This document shows, in pieces, positions 49,386 through 63,040 of a stretch of 64,000 bases of DNA. The translations under genes were made by a program, and so were the position numbers. This DNA is from Letharia columbiana. Lineage: Eukaryota; Ascomycota; Lecanoromycetes; Lecanorales; Parmeliaceae. The stretch's first letter is position 1; each line of letters starts with the position of its first letter. The notes below the pieces were generated by a model, which saw only the letters and a list, made by a program, of their open reading frames with translations, was not told the origin of the DNA and did no database searches. The stretch spans positions 41,483 through 105,482 of the forward strand of contig NW_023501130.1 in assembly GCF_014066305.1 (NCBI RefSeq), read 5' to 3'.

Positions 49386-50099
49386 TTCGTTTATATACGC
49401 TAGAATTTAGCGTTATATAATCGTTTATATACGTTAAAATTTAGCGTTATATATTTATTTATATACGTTAAAATTTAGCGTTATATATTCGTTTATATAC
49501 GTTAGAATTTAGCGTTATATATTCGTTTATATACGTTAAAATTTAGCGTTATATATTCGTTTATATATATTAGAATTTAGCGTTATATATTCGTTTATAT
49601 ACGCTAGAATTTAACGTTATATATTCGTTTATATACGCTAGAATTTAATATTATATATTTATTTATATACGTTAAAATTTAATATTATATATTTATTTAT
49701 ATACGTTAGAATTTAACGTTATATAGTCGTTTATATACGTTGAAATTTAACGTTATATATTCGTTTATATACGTTAGAATTTAACGTTATATATTCGTTT
49801 ATATACGTCGAAATTTAACGTTATATATTCGTTTATATACGCTAGAATTTAACGTTATATATTCGTTTATATACGTCGAAATTTAATATTATATATTCGT
49901 TTATATACGTTAAAATTTAGCGTTATATATTCGTTTATATACGCCAGAATTTAATATTATATATTCGTTTATATACGCCGAAATTTAACGTTATATATTC
50001 GTTTATATACGTCGAAATTTAACGTTATATATTCGTTTATATACGTCGAAATTTAACGTTATATATTCGTTTATATACGTCGAAATTTAACGTTATATA
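49386..50099. repeat. 34-bp minisatellite, 21 copies
   Basis: It has the same unit and phase as the array at 22,013. Starts recur every 34 bases from 49,386 to 50,066 without slippage. Variation is again mostly CG versus TA, with TTGAAA seen once. Confidence 0.93.
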
Positions 50100-51189
50100 A
50101 ATCTTATATTATTAATATTAAAATCTATTCTTCTTTATATAAGTTATAATATACTTTCTTTTATATTTACTAGTTATATATATTAAATCTTTATATTATA
50201 TTAATTTAATATATAATATTATTAAATATTATAATCTTTTATATATAGTCTTAACTTAATCTTATCGATTTTAAAATAGATTTAAGTAGAAAACTCTATT
50301 AAGATTTAATTTTTTAATATATCGTTTAATATATAATATTTATATTCTATATATATATAATTCTTAATAAAAATACGTAATTACGTAATATAGCCTTTTT
50401 TAAAATTTTTAATAAAAGTTAAATAAATAGTTAAATAGATTTTTATTAAATTAGAAGCTATAGTATAGTAGTTAAGAAATAAACTTTTAATTTTATTTTA
50501 TTAAAAAATTTAATTAATTTAGCTATAGTAGTAATATTAATATTTAAGAATATTATATATCTTAATAAATAGATAATACTATATAGAAATTTTTTTATAA
50601 TATATAATTCTCGAGATAATTATTATATTACTCGTCGAATTAATAATATAATATATTAGAGAAAATATTATAATTTTATTAATTAGTTTATTATTTTAAT
50701 TAAATATTATAATCTTCTCTTATTTTTTAAATAATTAGATTTATAAGAGTTATTATAATAATATATATAAGTAAGTAAGTAAATAGAGTATCGTTATAAT
50801 AATATATATAAATAAATAAATAATCGAAATTATAAAGAGTAGAGTAAAGAGCGAAGTAGAAATAATTTATTCTTTTAAATTTATAGTTTCTTTATTTTAA
50901 TATACGTTATATAATAGAATAGATAAGAGATATTAACTCTTATATTTAAGTATTTTTTATTTTAAAAAAAATTTTAAACTTTTTTTAAAAAAAAATAGTA
51001 AATTATTATATATAATCTTTTATTATTAATTATCTTTTCGATATAGTAGTAATATTCGCCGTTTTCTATCTTATCTATTATTTATTAATAATATATATCT
51101 CTTATATCGATTAATCGCCTTATCGCTAGCGGGTAAATTATTTATTTTTATTTTTAAAAGAGTAGATAAAGTTAAAAAGAAGATATTTA

Positions 51190-53034
51190 CGAAGAGTAAT
51201 ATTAAAAGTTCTATATATACGCTAAATCTCTTAGTATGCTTAGCAAATATTCTAAATATTTTAAATATTCTTAATATTACTACTTTTTACTTAATAGCGA
51301 CGTTAATACTATATATACGAGGTATATATATACGAAGTATATATATACGAAGTATATACGCGTTATAGCGACGTTATAGCTATATATAAATAGTATATTT
51401 ATCAAATTAATACGTTAATACTAAACGTATTAGTCTATAAGAAAAAAAGAAGAATCTTAAGACTTTATATTATATATAAAGTTCTTAATATAGCTATAAG
51501 AAGTAATCCTCTCTATATTCTCTATATTAAAATATTTATAGATAAAGCTTAAGCTATTAATTATAATAACGATATTAGACTTTAAATACTTACTTTAATC
51601 GAAGCTAATATTATAACTTAAATTATTACTACTATTACTAAGATCTTCTACTTTACTATTAATTATCTATAGAAATAAGTCTATATTAGAGAATTTAATT
51701 TTAAGTAAGTCTTAGAAATTACTACTATTATATATAAGTAATATATCGAGATCTAAACGACTCTTAATTATTATTTTCGAGGTTAAGAGTGCTATTATAG
51801 TCGCTATATAAAGAGATCGCTACGATTATAAAAAAATCTTATTTATATTAACTACTAAATAAGAACTCTTATTAATAATAATTCTATATATACTTAAACG
51901 AAATAATTTTTAACCCTATAAGATTATTAAAAAACTCTCTCTTATGAAAGCTATAATAAAAGCTCGATATTAATTCGCTTTACGATATTAAGACTAAATT
52001 ATAGAGAAGTAGAAAAAGATAATTTAAAGTAACGAAATTAGTATAATCTTAAATTCTTAATAGGGGAAAAGTGCGTATATAGCGGTAATTTAATAAAATC
52101 TTTATTAAATCTACTATACGACGTCGTTTCGTAGATATTATAAAGTTTATATTCTAGAATTATTTCTTATATAATAAGAAGGAGTCGTACTATATTTAAA
52201 AAGCGAAAACTATAGTTAAAAAGAAAGAATATGTCGCGAATCTCGCTAAAATTAATAATACTCTAAAAGCTAAGGTTAAAGAAGCTTAGGAATTTAAGAT
52301 CGATATATAACGAATAGGTTTACAAAATCTTTCTAGTAAGAAACCCTAAGTAAAAGTTTACTATTAAGATTAGAAAAGTTATTATTAAGAGAAAGAAGGG
52401 GGGAATTAATTAGTATCGCTATTAGAAAAAGATATATACGCTTATATTTCTTATACTTCTTCTTCTTATTAGATATAGATTCTTATTTTAAAGCTTCTGA
52501 AATTCGCTTAGAAGTATAAATAAGAGCGACTTAATATAATAGTTATAGAAGATAAGGCCTTAGTCTATATATTAAAGTATTAGAAAGTAGTTTATATATT
52601 AATAGATATTATTTAAATAGTCTAATACGATAACTCTTTAAATCTTAATATAATCGAGTTTTATTAGCTATAAATAAAGCGTTAAACTACTTAAAAAGAT
52701 ATATTAAGAACTTATAAAGATATCGAGAAACAATAACTATATTACTAAAATTACGAGCTTATATAAAAGAGGATTTAGAAGTAAATAGAGCGAATATCGA
52801 GATATATTATAAAGGTTATTCGTTTTAAGAGCGGTAACGAGTATAGAAAAGATCGTAAGAGAGGTAATATACGGCTCTATAACTCTATAAAGCGAGTAAA
52901 TAAGTATATACGTAGCTATATAAAGTATCGTTACTAGAAAAATAAAGCTATTTAAGAAAAAGATTAGATTTATTAAAATACTAAGTATACTAAGAGATTT
53001 AGCGTATATATAGAACTTTTAATATTATTCTTCG
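51190..53034 (+). mobile_element. Tc1/mariner-superfamily transposon, RIP-inactivated
   Basis: This 1,845-bp element has 54-bp terminal inverted repeats (51,190-51,243 and 52,981-53,034) that differ at only two sites, both A/G changes. It is flanked by TA on each side (51,188-51,189 and 53,035-53,036), the target duplication of this superfamily. Removing it restores the sequence of segment Y copy 1 (TTTAAAGAG versus TTTAGAGAG). A + strand transposase reading frame is visible through many stops created at former Trp, Gln and Arg codons. It includes PYKIIKKLSLMKA, SNEISIILNS, IVIEDKALVYI and NSLNLNIIE. The second catalytic Asp (codon 52,551) and the Glu (codon 52,656) are 34 residues apart, the DD34E spacing of Tc1-like enzymes. 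The first catalytic Asp is replaced by Asn (52,030-52,032), as a G-to-A change would do. It cannot encode an active enzyme. Confidence 0.92.
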
Positions 53035-53500
53035 TAGAGAGTTTAATATAGAAAGTTATAATTTAATTTTAATACTTAATAACTAAGATAAAGAAAGCTT
53101 TATTTTTAAGAGAGTAGAATAAAAAAGAAAGAGAAGTTAGCGGAGAAAGAGAGAGAGAAATTATCGAAAAAAGGAGAAGGCTAATTTATTATTATTAATA
53201 GAATTTTAGTAAGAAGACTTTAAATATATATTAAAGCTTCTATTATTCGCTAAATAATTTTCTTTTTTTATCTTAATAACTTAAATTTATAATTTTATCT
53301 TATTTTTAAATTTTATTAGAATCTTAAATCTCTTATTTCTTCTTTTATTTATTTTTCAATTTATTTTTTAATATCTAAGACTCTTAGCGATAGTATTAAT
53401 ACTTATTTAGAAATCTTAATTTTTTTAATTTCTTTTAAGTTTATAGCTTTTTTATTTTAATATATATTAAATAATAGAATAAATAAGAGATATTAGCTCT

Positions 53501-56419
53501 TATATTAAGTAATATTATATCGTACTCGAATATAATATAAATAGAGTCGAATATTATATTATTTTTCTAATATAAATTCGATATCTTAACGATATATATT
53601 ACGATATAATATATCTATAAGATTATATTATAAAATAATATATATATAAAATATTTCGATTAAGATTTCTATATTTATAGAATAATTCGACTAAGATATA
53701 TAGAATATATTTATTCTTCTTTATTAAGAGAGAGGGAATATAAAGAGTAATCTAATATAGCTATTTATCTTTTTATTAATAATAATAATTAGAATAATAA
53801 TTAAAACTATAAGCGTCTCTATTCTTCTTCTTAAAATTATAATATAAAAAAATATTCTAAATTTTAAATCTTTAAATATTATAAGAATAAAATTCTATAA
53901 TTATCTTTATTTATATATTTATCTTAACGCGTTAAATAAGCTTAATAAACTTTATATTTATTCTTCTCTTAAACTTTATTTTACTCTTTTATTCTACTTT
54001 ATCTTAATTCTTTTAAATACTCTTAAATCTATCTTTATCTAATTAAACTTATTAACTATTTATAAATAAATTCGCTTTTTAAATTATTTTAAATCTCTTT
54101 TTTAAGATTAAATCTATTATTATTAACTCTCTCTAATTATAAATTTATTAATTATTTCTCTATATATTATAGAGTATTAATAATATATCTTAATAAATTT
54201 ATAAATATTAAACTTATCGAAATACTTTTTATAAGCTTATTATCTTTATTAATATAATTATTATAATTATTAATTAAATTTTTATATAAAGTATTATTAG
54301 CTCTTTTAATCTAATTTAATATATTAAGATCTTCTTTAAAATTAAATCTAATTTATTTAAACTTATTTTCTTAATATTTTATATAAAGAATTATTATTAA
54401 AGTATAAAATATCGCTAATAAATAATACTTTTAAGTATTATAATATCTTTTAATTATTAAGAAATATCGCTTATATATAATAGTCTTCGCGAAAGAATAA
54501 AGAATATTATAAGTTATTTAAGTAATTATAGCGTATTTAAACTTTAATTTCTTTTATTATTTTAAAATTAAAAGATTCGCTAGATTATTAAAAGAAGCTT
54601 TATAAAGATTAGAAGTAAGATTATAATTAGAATAATAATTAGAAGACTTATTATTTCTTCTATATTACTAAAGCTAATTATATTTATTCTTATTATCTAA
54701 ATTTTTAATCTTAAATTTTATTATTTAATTAAATATATTTTTATTTAATTAATTTATTCGCTTAGCTCTTTATAATTAACTACTTATATTAATATTTTAA
54801 TAATTTTAAAATATCTTTTTAAGCGTTTTTTAATAGATCTTTATCTATAACTTCTTTTTAATATTAATCTTTTAATTTAATTTCTTTAATTTATATTATT
54901 ATAATTTAAATATAAAAGTATAACTTATTTATATAAATAGTTTAAATTTAATTAAATTCGATTATAATAGATAGCTAATTTCTTATAAATCGTTTTAAAA
55001 GCTTTAAAAAAAGTTCCTTTTTCTAAGAAACTCTCTTTCTTCTTAATTTTTCGAGTTTTTTATCTATATAATTAAATAGATAATTATAAATATTAAAGAT
55101 ATAATAAATTATAATCTTCTTTTCTCTATTTATTAATTTTATAAATTTATAAAAAGATCTAATAAGCTAAATTAAATATTAAATCTATTAGAAATTAATT
55201 AAAAATTATTTAGATATCTAAACTATAATTTTTATTTATAATTATTTTTTATTATTTAATCTTAAATAGATAGTTAATCTATTTTTTAAAAAGTATATAA
55301 TATTAATATAAAGAAGTAGAGCGCGAATTAATATCTAATAAATTAAATTTTAGCGAGTTTTAATATTCTAAAAAAGCTTAAAAGAGTATTTCTAATAATA
55401 TTACTTTTTTTTAGAAGATTAATATTTATCTAATATTAAAATATTTTTATTTTAAAGTTATTTAATTTATAATATAAAAAAAACCTCTTTATATTAATCG
55501 CTAATATTAATATATATAATAATTTTTTAAATTTTAATATAATTAATAATATAATAATTAGAATAATAATAAGAAATATTATATTTTTATTAGAGTTATT
55601 AATAGATTAATTATACTTATTTAAATTTAATTCTTATCTTCTTTATTATCTTAGCTTCTCTAAAATTTCTTATTTATTAAAATAATTTTAATATTATTTA
55701 GAAGTTCTTTTAAGATTAATTAAATAATATATATTATATAAAGAATATATTATAAATAATTTAAAAATTTAAATTCTTTAATATTAAGCGAGTTATTTAT
55801 TATAAAAATAAAAAGATAAATAATTAAATCTTCGAAGAGTATATTATTATTATTAGCGTTATTAATTATAAATTTAAATATATAAATTTAAATCTTATAT
55901 TTTATAAGAATTAAATTAATAATACTTATAAGTTTCTAGCTAGTATATTTATCTTCGATATATTTAAAGTCTATAAGAATCTTATATTATTATTAATTAA
56001 TATTAATAAAAAAGATTAGAATTATTATAAATAATTAATAATTATAAAATAATTAATAATTTAGAATTAGAGAGACTTTAATATTATTAATTAATAAATT
56101 CTTTAATAATCTTATCTCTAGCTCTATAGCTTTTTTTATTAATTAATTCTTTATAATAAATATTAATTTTAATTATATATTAAAGTCGAGATAATATAAG
56201 AGTCGTAATATTTTAGAATTATTAATAATTATAAATAAAATATTAATATTTATAATTTAGCGATAAAATTATTTTAAAAAGTCTTCGCGTATAAGCTTTT
56301 GATCTTCTAATATTATAAGAGAATTTTAATATTATCTTTTCTAGAGTAAATAGTAAATTAGATATTCTATTTATTATTTTATTTATTAATAATTTATATT
56401 ATCTAATTTAGAAATATAT
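53501..56419. repeat. Repeat segment X, copy 2 (about 2.9 kb)
   Basis: It aligns with 18,876-21,787 over its full length in the same orientation. It starts abruptly inside segment Y copy 2 and ends at TTAGAAATATAT, after which the sequence is unrelated to that following copy 1. The 36 bases seen upstream of copy 1 are missing, so it may be 5'-truncated. Confidence 0.75.
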
Positions 56420-59269
56420 CTAATTTTTATAATTATTAATTAAATTTATTTATTATAAATTACTTAAATTAGATTTCTTAATATATCTCTTAAACTTAAT
56501 ATATACTATTATATCGCTTATTTTATAATCTATAAATAAATAAATTAGAATCTTATTATAATAATAATAAATAATATATAACTTCTTAAAATCGATAAGC
56601 GTATATTTATTAAATTATATTTATTTCTAGAATTTTCTAATTTCTAAGCTCTTAATAAATAAGATTAATAATCGCTATTAAGTTTAAACTAATTCTATAT
56701 AATCTATATTATCTTTATTTATTATTATATTTATTATTTTTTATTATTAATATTAAAAAGAAAGTAAGATTTATTATTATCTTTATATTAAAATATATTT
56801 ATTAATATCTTATATTAAGTATTATTAATTAAGAAAGTTAAATCTACGCTAAATAAAGATTTAATTAATATTATAAGATTAAGATATTTAAAGAGAAATT
56901 AAAAGAGATATATAAATAAATAAAATATTAGAAATAAAATAAAATTAATATTTAATATATAAATTCTATCTTCTTATTATAATAGAAACTTATATCGCTT
57001 TAATAATATATCGCTATATTATTTTTAATATTTTAAATTAAAGATTAATTTTTTCTAATTAATATTATAATTAATAATTATATATTTAAAAGTATATAAT
57101 AATATTAATATAGAATTAATATTTAATTTTATTAATTTAAAACTCTAATTAGCTTAGTTATTAACGCTTTTCTATTTAATATAATATATACTTTATTTAT
57201 TTTAATATTAATACTTATTTATTATTATATTATTTTAATTATTAAAATTAAAAATTATATTTATTTAATTAATATTCTAATCGCTAATTATATTAATAAA
57301 AATATATATTAATATCTTAGAATTATTAAATTTATTTTATTAGATATTAATATAGAATTAAAATTTAATTTAAACGCTTTAATAATTTAATTAGCTAGAC
57401 TAATTATTATCTAAATCTTTTATATATAAAAATTAAATCTTTTATCGCGCTAAGATTATTTTTAAGTCTTAAAATCTTTCTTATTAATATAACTCTCTTT
57501 TATTTAAATAATATTATAATATCTTTTACTTAAGCGTTAAAATATTAAAATATTATATTCTTCGCTTTTAATTAAACGACTTTATCTTTAAATTAATATC
57601 TTTAATCTTATAAAAATAATAATTAATTTATTATAGACGAAGGCGAAAAAGAAATAATATCTTCTTCTATCTTTAGAGTAGAAGAAGAGAAAAAAATAAA
57701 TAAATTAATTATAAGCTATAAATAACTTAATATCTAAAAATAATAAATTAATAAAGTTATAATATTAAAATAAAGAGCTTTTCTTATAATTAATAAATAT
57801 AAGATTAAATAGAAATTAATTAAATTAATAAGATTATCTTTAATAAATATATCGCGTATATAAAGAATATTAAAATATATAAAATATAAAAGAGAGCGTA
57901 TATATATAGCTATAAATATTTAAAGTATATTTAAAATATAAAAAGAAGCGCTTATATATAGCTCTACGATATATATTAATAAAAAAGAAATCGACTTCTT
58001 TTTCTAATTAGCTTTCTAATTAATATTTAAACTTAATCTATCTTTAAATAATATTTTATTTTAATAAGATTTTAATTATATAATATTAGTTAGCTTAATA
58101 ATAAATATTTAATATTATTCTTTTCTAATTTACTCTCTTCTTTTTTAAAAATTCTTTTTATTATTATAATATTTATATTATAATATACTTATTTATTATA
58201 ATATTATCTATATCTAAAAAAATAAAATTATTTTTTTTATATTCTATAATTAAATTAAATTAATAATATTATTTTTATAAAGTAAATATATATTTAATAG
58301 CGCTATATCTCTTAATATAATAATTAATTATAATATTAATTATAATTTATTAATATATAATATTATTATTTATTAAAGTTATTAACTCGATAATTATAAA
58401 AATTTAAGAAATTATTAATAATTTATTAATTATTAATTTAGATTTATTTAAATTATTAAAGTAAAGTAAAGATAAGACTTCGCGAAGATAAAAATTAGAA
58501 GATTATACGCGAAGTTTAAGAAGTATAATTATAAATAAGAAAAGTACGTAATTATATTAATTATATATATCTAAATTAAATAATAAATTAATTATATATA
58601 TTAATTATATTATTACTAATTAGACTTTAAAGCTTATATATTAAAGAAAATTCGCGAACTATAAAGATTAATAAACTTAATTATTTTTTAAATTATATTT
58701 ATTTAAATAATAAAGAAGATCTTAATTTATATAACTTTAAATTTAATTAATTCGCTTCGAATTTAATTCTCTATATTAAACGTACTTTAAGAAATTATAA
58801 AGATAAAATTAGCGAGCGATTTTAATAATATAATTTACTCTTTAATAATTATAAATAAAGAAAATTATTAACTAATATCTAGCGACTTAATTATATATAT
58901 TTTATATAAAAAGAATTACTTTATAATTAAAAGATATATAGCTTTTTAGATAATTATAATAAGATATAAATTTATAAATAATAATATAGTATTATTAAAG
59001 TCTAGATATAGTTTTTATAAAAAGAAAATATATAATAAATAAAAGAAAAACTATTCTAAGTTAAGAATAAGATATTCTAATTATCTTTTTATTTATTACG
59101 CTTAATTAATAATATTTAACTATTATACTTAATCTAATAACTTTATATATTTTATATTTATAAAATAAAACTTCTTAAATCGATTTAAATATAGATATAT
59201 ATTTATAAAAAATACTACTACTTTAATAAAAGAGGCTTTTTATTCTAAAATCTATATTAAATTAAAGAT

Positions 59270-59512
59270 TATATTTCTATATCTAATAGCTTTAATTCTT
59301 ATAATTATTATTAATATCGCGACTAAATTTATATAATAATAATACGTCTTTCTTATTAGATAGATATTTCTATATTTAATAACTTTAATTCTTATAATTA
59401 CTATTAATATCGCGATTAAATTTATATAGTAATAATATATCTTTTTTATTAGCGGATATCTCTATATTCGATAGCTTTAGTTTTTATAATAATTATTAAT
59501 ATCGCGACTAAA
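59270..59512. repeat. 92-bp satellite, left part (about 2.6 copies)
   Basis: ATATCGCGACTAAATTTATA recurs with its CGCG near 59,318, 59,411 and 59,503, and GATAGCTTTAGTTTTTATAA precedes it. The array is interrupted by the fold-back element and resumes at 60,535. Confidence 0.82.
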
Positions 59513-60534
59513 AGTCGAAAAGATATAAAATATTTTATAAAACATTTTATATTAAGTAATATTATATCGTACTCGAGTATAATATAAATAGAGTTAAATA
59601 TTATATTATTTTTCTAATATAAGTTCGAGATCTTAATAAGATATTCTACGATATAATATATCTATAATATTATATTATAAAATAATATATATATAAAATA
59701 TTCTTACTAAGATTTTAGTATAAGTAGCTATTCTAATTATTATTCTAGTTAATTATAGCTATTACTATTATCTATTATAACTATTACTATTATAACTACT
59801 ATTATTATAACTATTATTATTATAGCTATTACTATTATAACTACTATTATTATAACTATCTCTATTATAACTATTTCTATTATAACTACTTCTATTATAA
59901 TTATAACTATCTCTATTATAATTATCTCTATTATAGCTATTATTATTATAGCTATTACTATTATAACTATTATTATTATAGCTATTATATAATAGTAAAC
60001 TATTTTAATAATAAATAGTAGTAACTATAATAGTAATAGCTATTAGAATATTAGATATATAATATATAAAACGAACGAATTAATTCTCTAAAACCTCTTC
60101 GAGATTAGATTTTAAATATAGTATAAAATTAAATAGCTAGAAAATATAATAGCTAAGATACGCGAGAATTATATTTCGATAATAGATATAATAATAATAG
60201 ATATAATAATAATAATAGATATAATAATAGTAGATATAATAGTAGTAGATATAATAGTAATAGTTATAATAGATAATAGTAATAGCTATAATTAACTAGA
60301 ATAATAATTAGAATAGCTACTTATACTTTTAAATATAGAAATCTTAATAGAGATATCTTATATATATATTATTTCATAATATAATATTATAGATATACTA
60401 TATCGTAGAATATTTCATTAAGATCTTATATTATACTAGATATAAAATTATATAAATCTTAATAACTTATATTATATTATGAGTATAATATAGTAAATTA
60501 ATATCTTATATTATATTATATCTTTTCGATTATT
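59513..60534. mobile_element. Fold-back element with long inverted arms
   Basis: Arms of about 270 bp (about 59,513-59,785 and 60,250-60,534) are imperfect reverse complements. Each outer end is TCGAAAAGATATAA or its complement, and each inner end is AGCTATTACTATTATCTATT or its complement. The outer parts resemble the left end of segment X. The interior is largely a TAACTATTATTA-type microsatellite plus about 150 bp of other sequence. It sits inside a 92-bp satellite whose unit continues on both sides. It could be a non-autonomous DNA element or two X ends joined head to head. Confidence 0.6.
59755..59995. repeat. Trinucleotide-type microsatellite inside the fold-back element
   Basis: Imperfect repeats of CTATTATTATAA and CTACTATTATAA fill this interval. 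A similar purine-strand version (AGATATAATAATAG) lies at about 60,185-60,260. Confidence 0.8.
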
Positions 60535-60870
60535 ATTAATATCGCGACTAAATTTATATAGTAATAGTACGTCTTTCTTATTAGCGAGTATTTTTATATT
60601 CGATAGCTTTAGTTTTTATAATTACTATTAATATCGCGATTAAATTCATATAGTAATAGTACGTCTTTCTTATTAGCGGGTATTTCTATATTCGATAGCT
60701 TTAGTTTTTATAGTTACTATTAATATCGCGACTAAATTCATATAGTAATAGTATATCTTTCTTATTAGCGGGTATTTCTACATTCGATAGCTTTAGTTTT
60801 TATAGTTATTATTAATATCGCGATTAAATTTATATAGTAATAGTATATCTTTCTTATTAATAAGTATATT
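60535..60870. repeat. 92-bp satellite, right part (about 3.6 copies)
   Basis: CGCG positions at 60,543, 60,635, 60,727 and 60,819 give an exact 92-base period. Units contain GTCTTTCTTATTAGCGGGTA or the mutated form. It continues the array at 59,270-59,512. Confidence 0.88.
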
Positions 60871-62264
60871 AATAATCGTAAATAGTTGAAATACGATAGA
60901 AAATAGTAGGCGATCTCTTAGTAATATTCGATTTTAAATCTATAGCTTCTTTATCTCGTCTAAGAGTAAAGATATTTATATCTAGAATTTAAAGTAAGTA
61001 TATTTTAATATATAGTTATTAAATATCTAGATATAAATCTTCTAGTTAAAAGATTAGTTTCTTTAAAGTTAACTAGTATAATTATAATAATAATTAGAAA
61101 TATAATTATTATATTATATAGCGTATTTTAATAGATTAAATTTAATAGACTTCGCTAATATAACGCTAGATAGATTTTAAGATATTAAAGCTATAAGTAG
61201 AAATTCTCTCTTTCTTTCTTTCTTAATATTTTATTATAAATTAAATATTTTCTCTTATCGATATTTTATATTATAATTATTTTATCTTATTCGTCTTAAT
61301 CTAATTTAATAATAATATATTATCGATAATTATTAATCTCGATAGCGATTCTATTATACTATTATTATATAAGAATAGCGATATCGATTTATATACTTCG
61401 TTAATCTATTTAAAAGATAATATAAATCTTAATAATCTTTTTAACGATATAAATAATTAGTCGAATAATTATTTATTTAATCTTTATATTAAAACTTTAA
61501 GTTAAAAGAAAATTCTAAAGTCTTCTAATTATAAAAAGATAATCGCGAAAAAAATTAAATAAGATAAGTTTTTAGTTATTCGCGCTTTCGATATAAAGAC
61601 TATTAGAAAAAGTATTTCGAGGTCTTTACTTATAAAGACTAAAAATCGACGTTGAAAATAAGAAAGTAAGTATAGTAATATAATATTTTATTAAGTAATA
61701 TATATATATAATTAATAATAATTTAGTTATTACTTTACGGGAGATTAAAAGATATTAGAAATTAACTAATTTACTTCTTTTAAAAAGACCTTTCGCTTAT
61801 ATAGTATGGGAGATTATTAATACGATATTACTATCTTATTATACTATACGAATTTAGATTTCTATATTAAATACGTTATAAGAAACTATTAAAGCGACTT
61901 TAATATCGAAATTTCATCGTATATTAGCTTTCTATTAAATTATTATTCTATTAATAAATTATATAATTAATAATCTCTACGCTATTTATAATAAAAGAGT
62001 TATATTAATAATTAAGAATATAAAGCTTATATAAATAATACGTTAATATATAATAAGAGAAAGTATATAAAAAATAAGAATAAGATAATTAAAAGTGCTT
62101 TACTTAGATAGAAGAGAGTTAAGATACTCGATATAGAATAGAATTCTAATTATCTTTCTAATTATCGAAAAATATATAAATTTATTATTCTAATAATAAT
62201 CTCTTTATATTCTCTTTATTAGCGAGAACTTTTTATTTAAATAGATATATAGCTAATAATTTTA

Positions 62265-63040
62265 ATACGAAAAATAAGATCTTAAATTCTCGAATTTTAA
62301 AGTATTATAAGTTAAATAATAGTTATAAATAATCTTAATATAAACTAGATTAGAAGTAAGAATTTAAATATAATCTCTATTATCGATAAGAAGGTTATTA
62401 AGAAAGAGATAATATTTAATATTAATCTATATAAATAGAATATAATCGAATTATAAAACGCGTTTATAAACTAAATAAGAATTCGAATAATTTATAAATA
62501 TAAATTTTTTTTATAAAAGCTTATTAAGATAATCTACGAGAGTATAAAATTTCTATTATCTCTACGTTCTTATATTATCGATAGCTTTATCTATAAAAAT
62601 ATTTAATAAAATAAAAATATCGATTTAATTAAAGACTTAATCGATAAAAATTTCTTTTTAATCTATAAAAGTACGCTTAAAATTTAATTAAACGTCGGGA
62701 ATTAGAAATTCGTATTTAATTACTATAAAGTATTATTTTAGCTTTATATAAAGTCTAAGATTTAAGATTTAAATTATAGAATTAATTATATCTATTACGC
62801 GTATAAGATAAGAGAGAAATATTAATAATAAGTAAGTAAAGAAACGCTTAGAGTATAATAATAATTATTTTAAGAAAAAATCTTAAGCGATAATACTAAT
62901 TACGTATATATATTAAGAGTATAAAATAAGATCTTAAATTCTCGAATTCTAAAGTATTATAAGTTAAATAATAATCGTAAACGAACTTAGTATAAATTAA
63001 ATTAAAAGTAAGAATTTAATATAATAATAAGAATTTAAGA
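62265..63040. repeat. Direct repeat pair, ~657 bp apart
   Basis: About 62,270-62,380 and 62,925-63,035 share AATAAGATCTTAAATTCTCG and about 90 further bases with mostly C/T and G/A differences. The intervening sequence is unrelated. The element type is not recognised. Confidence 0.65.

Larger units (their letters stand above)
49160..53500. repeat. Repeat segment Y, copy 2, interrupted by Tc1-like element
   Basis: It matches 21,787-24,400. A Tc1/mariner element occupies 51,190-53,034. The right end of Y is cut off by segment X copy 2. The minisatellite within it has 21 units against 10 in copy 1. Near 50,949-50,995 it has A and T runs where copy 1 has mixed sequence. Confidence 0.75.

Noticed and set aside
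49386..50099. Regularly spaced 34-bp repeats as a CRISPR array
   Set aside because: The units are contiguous with no unique spacers, and the genome is eukaryotic. It is a minisatellite.
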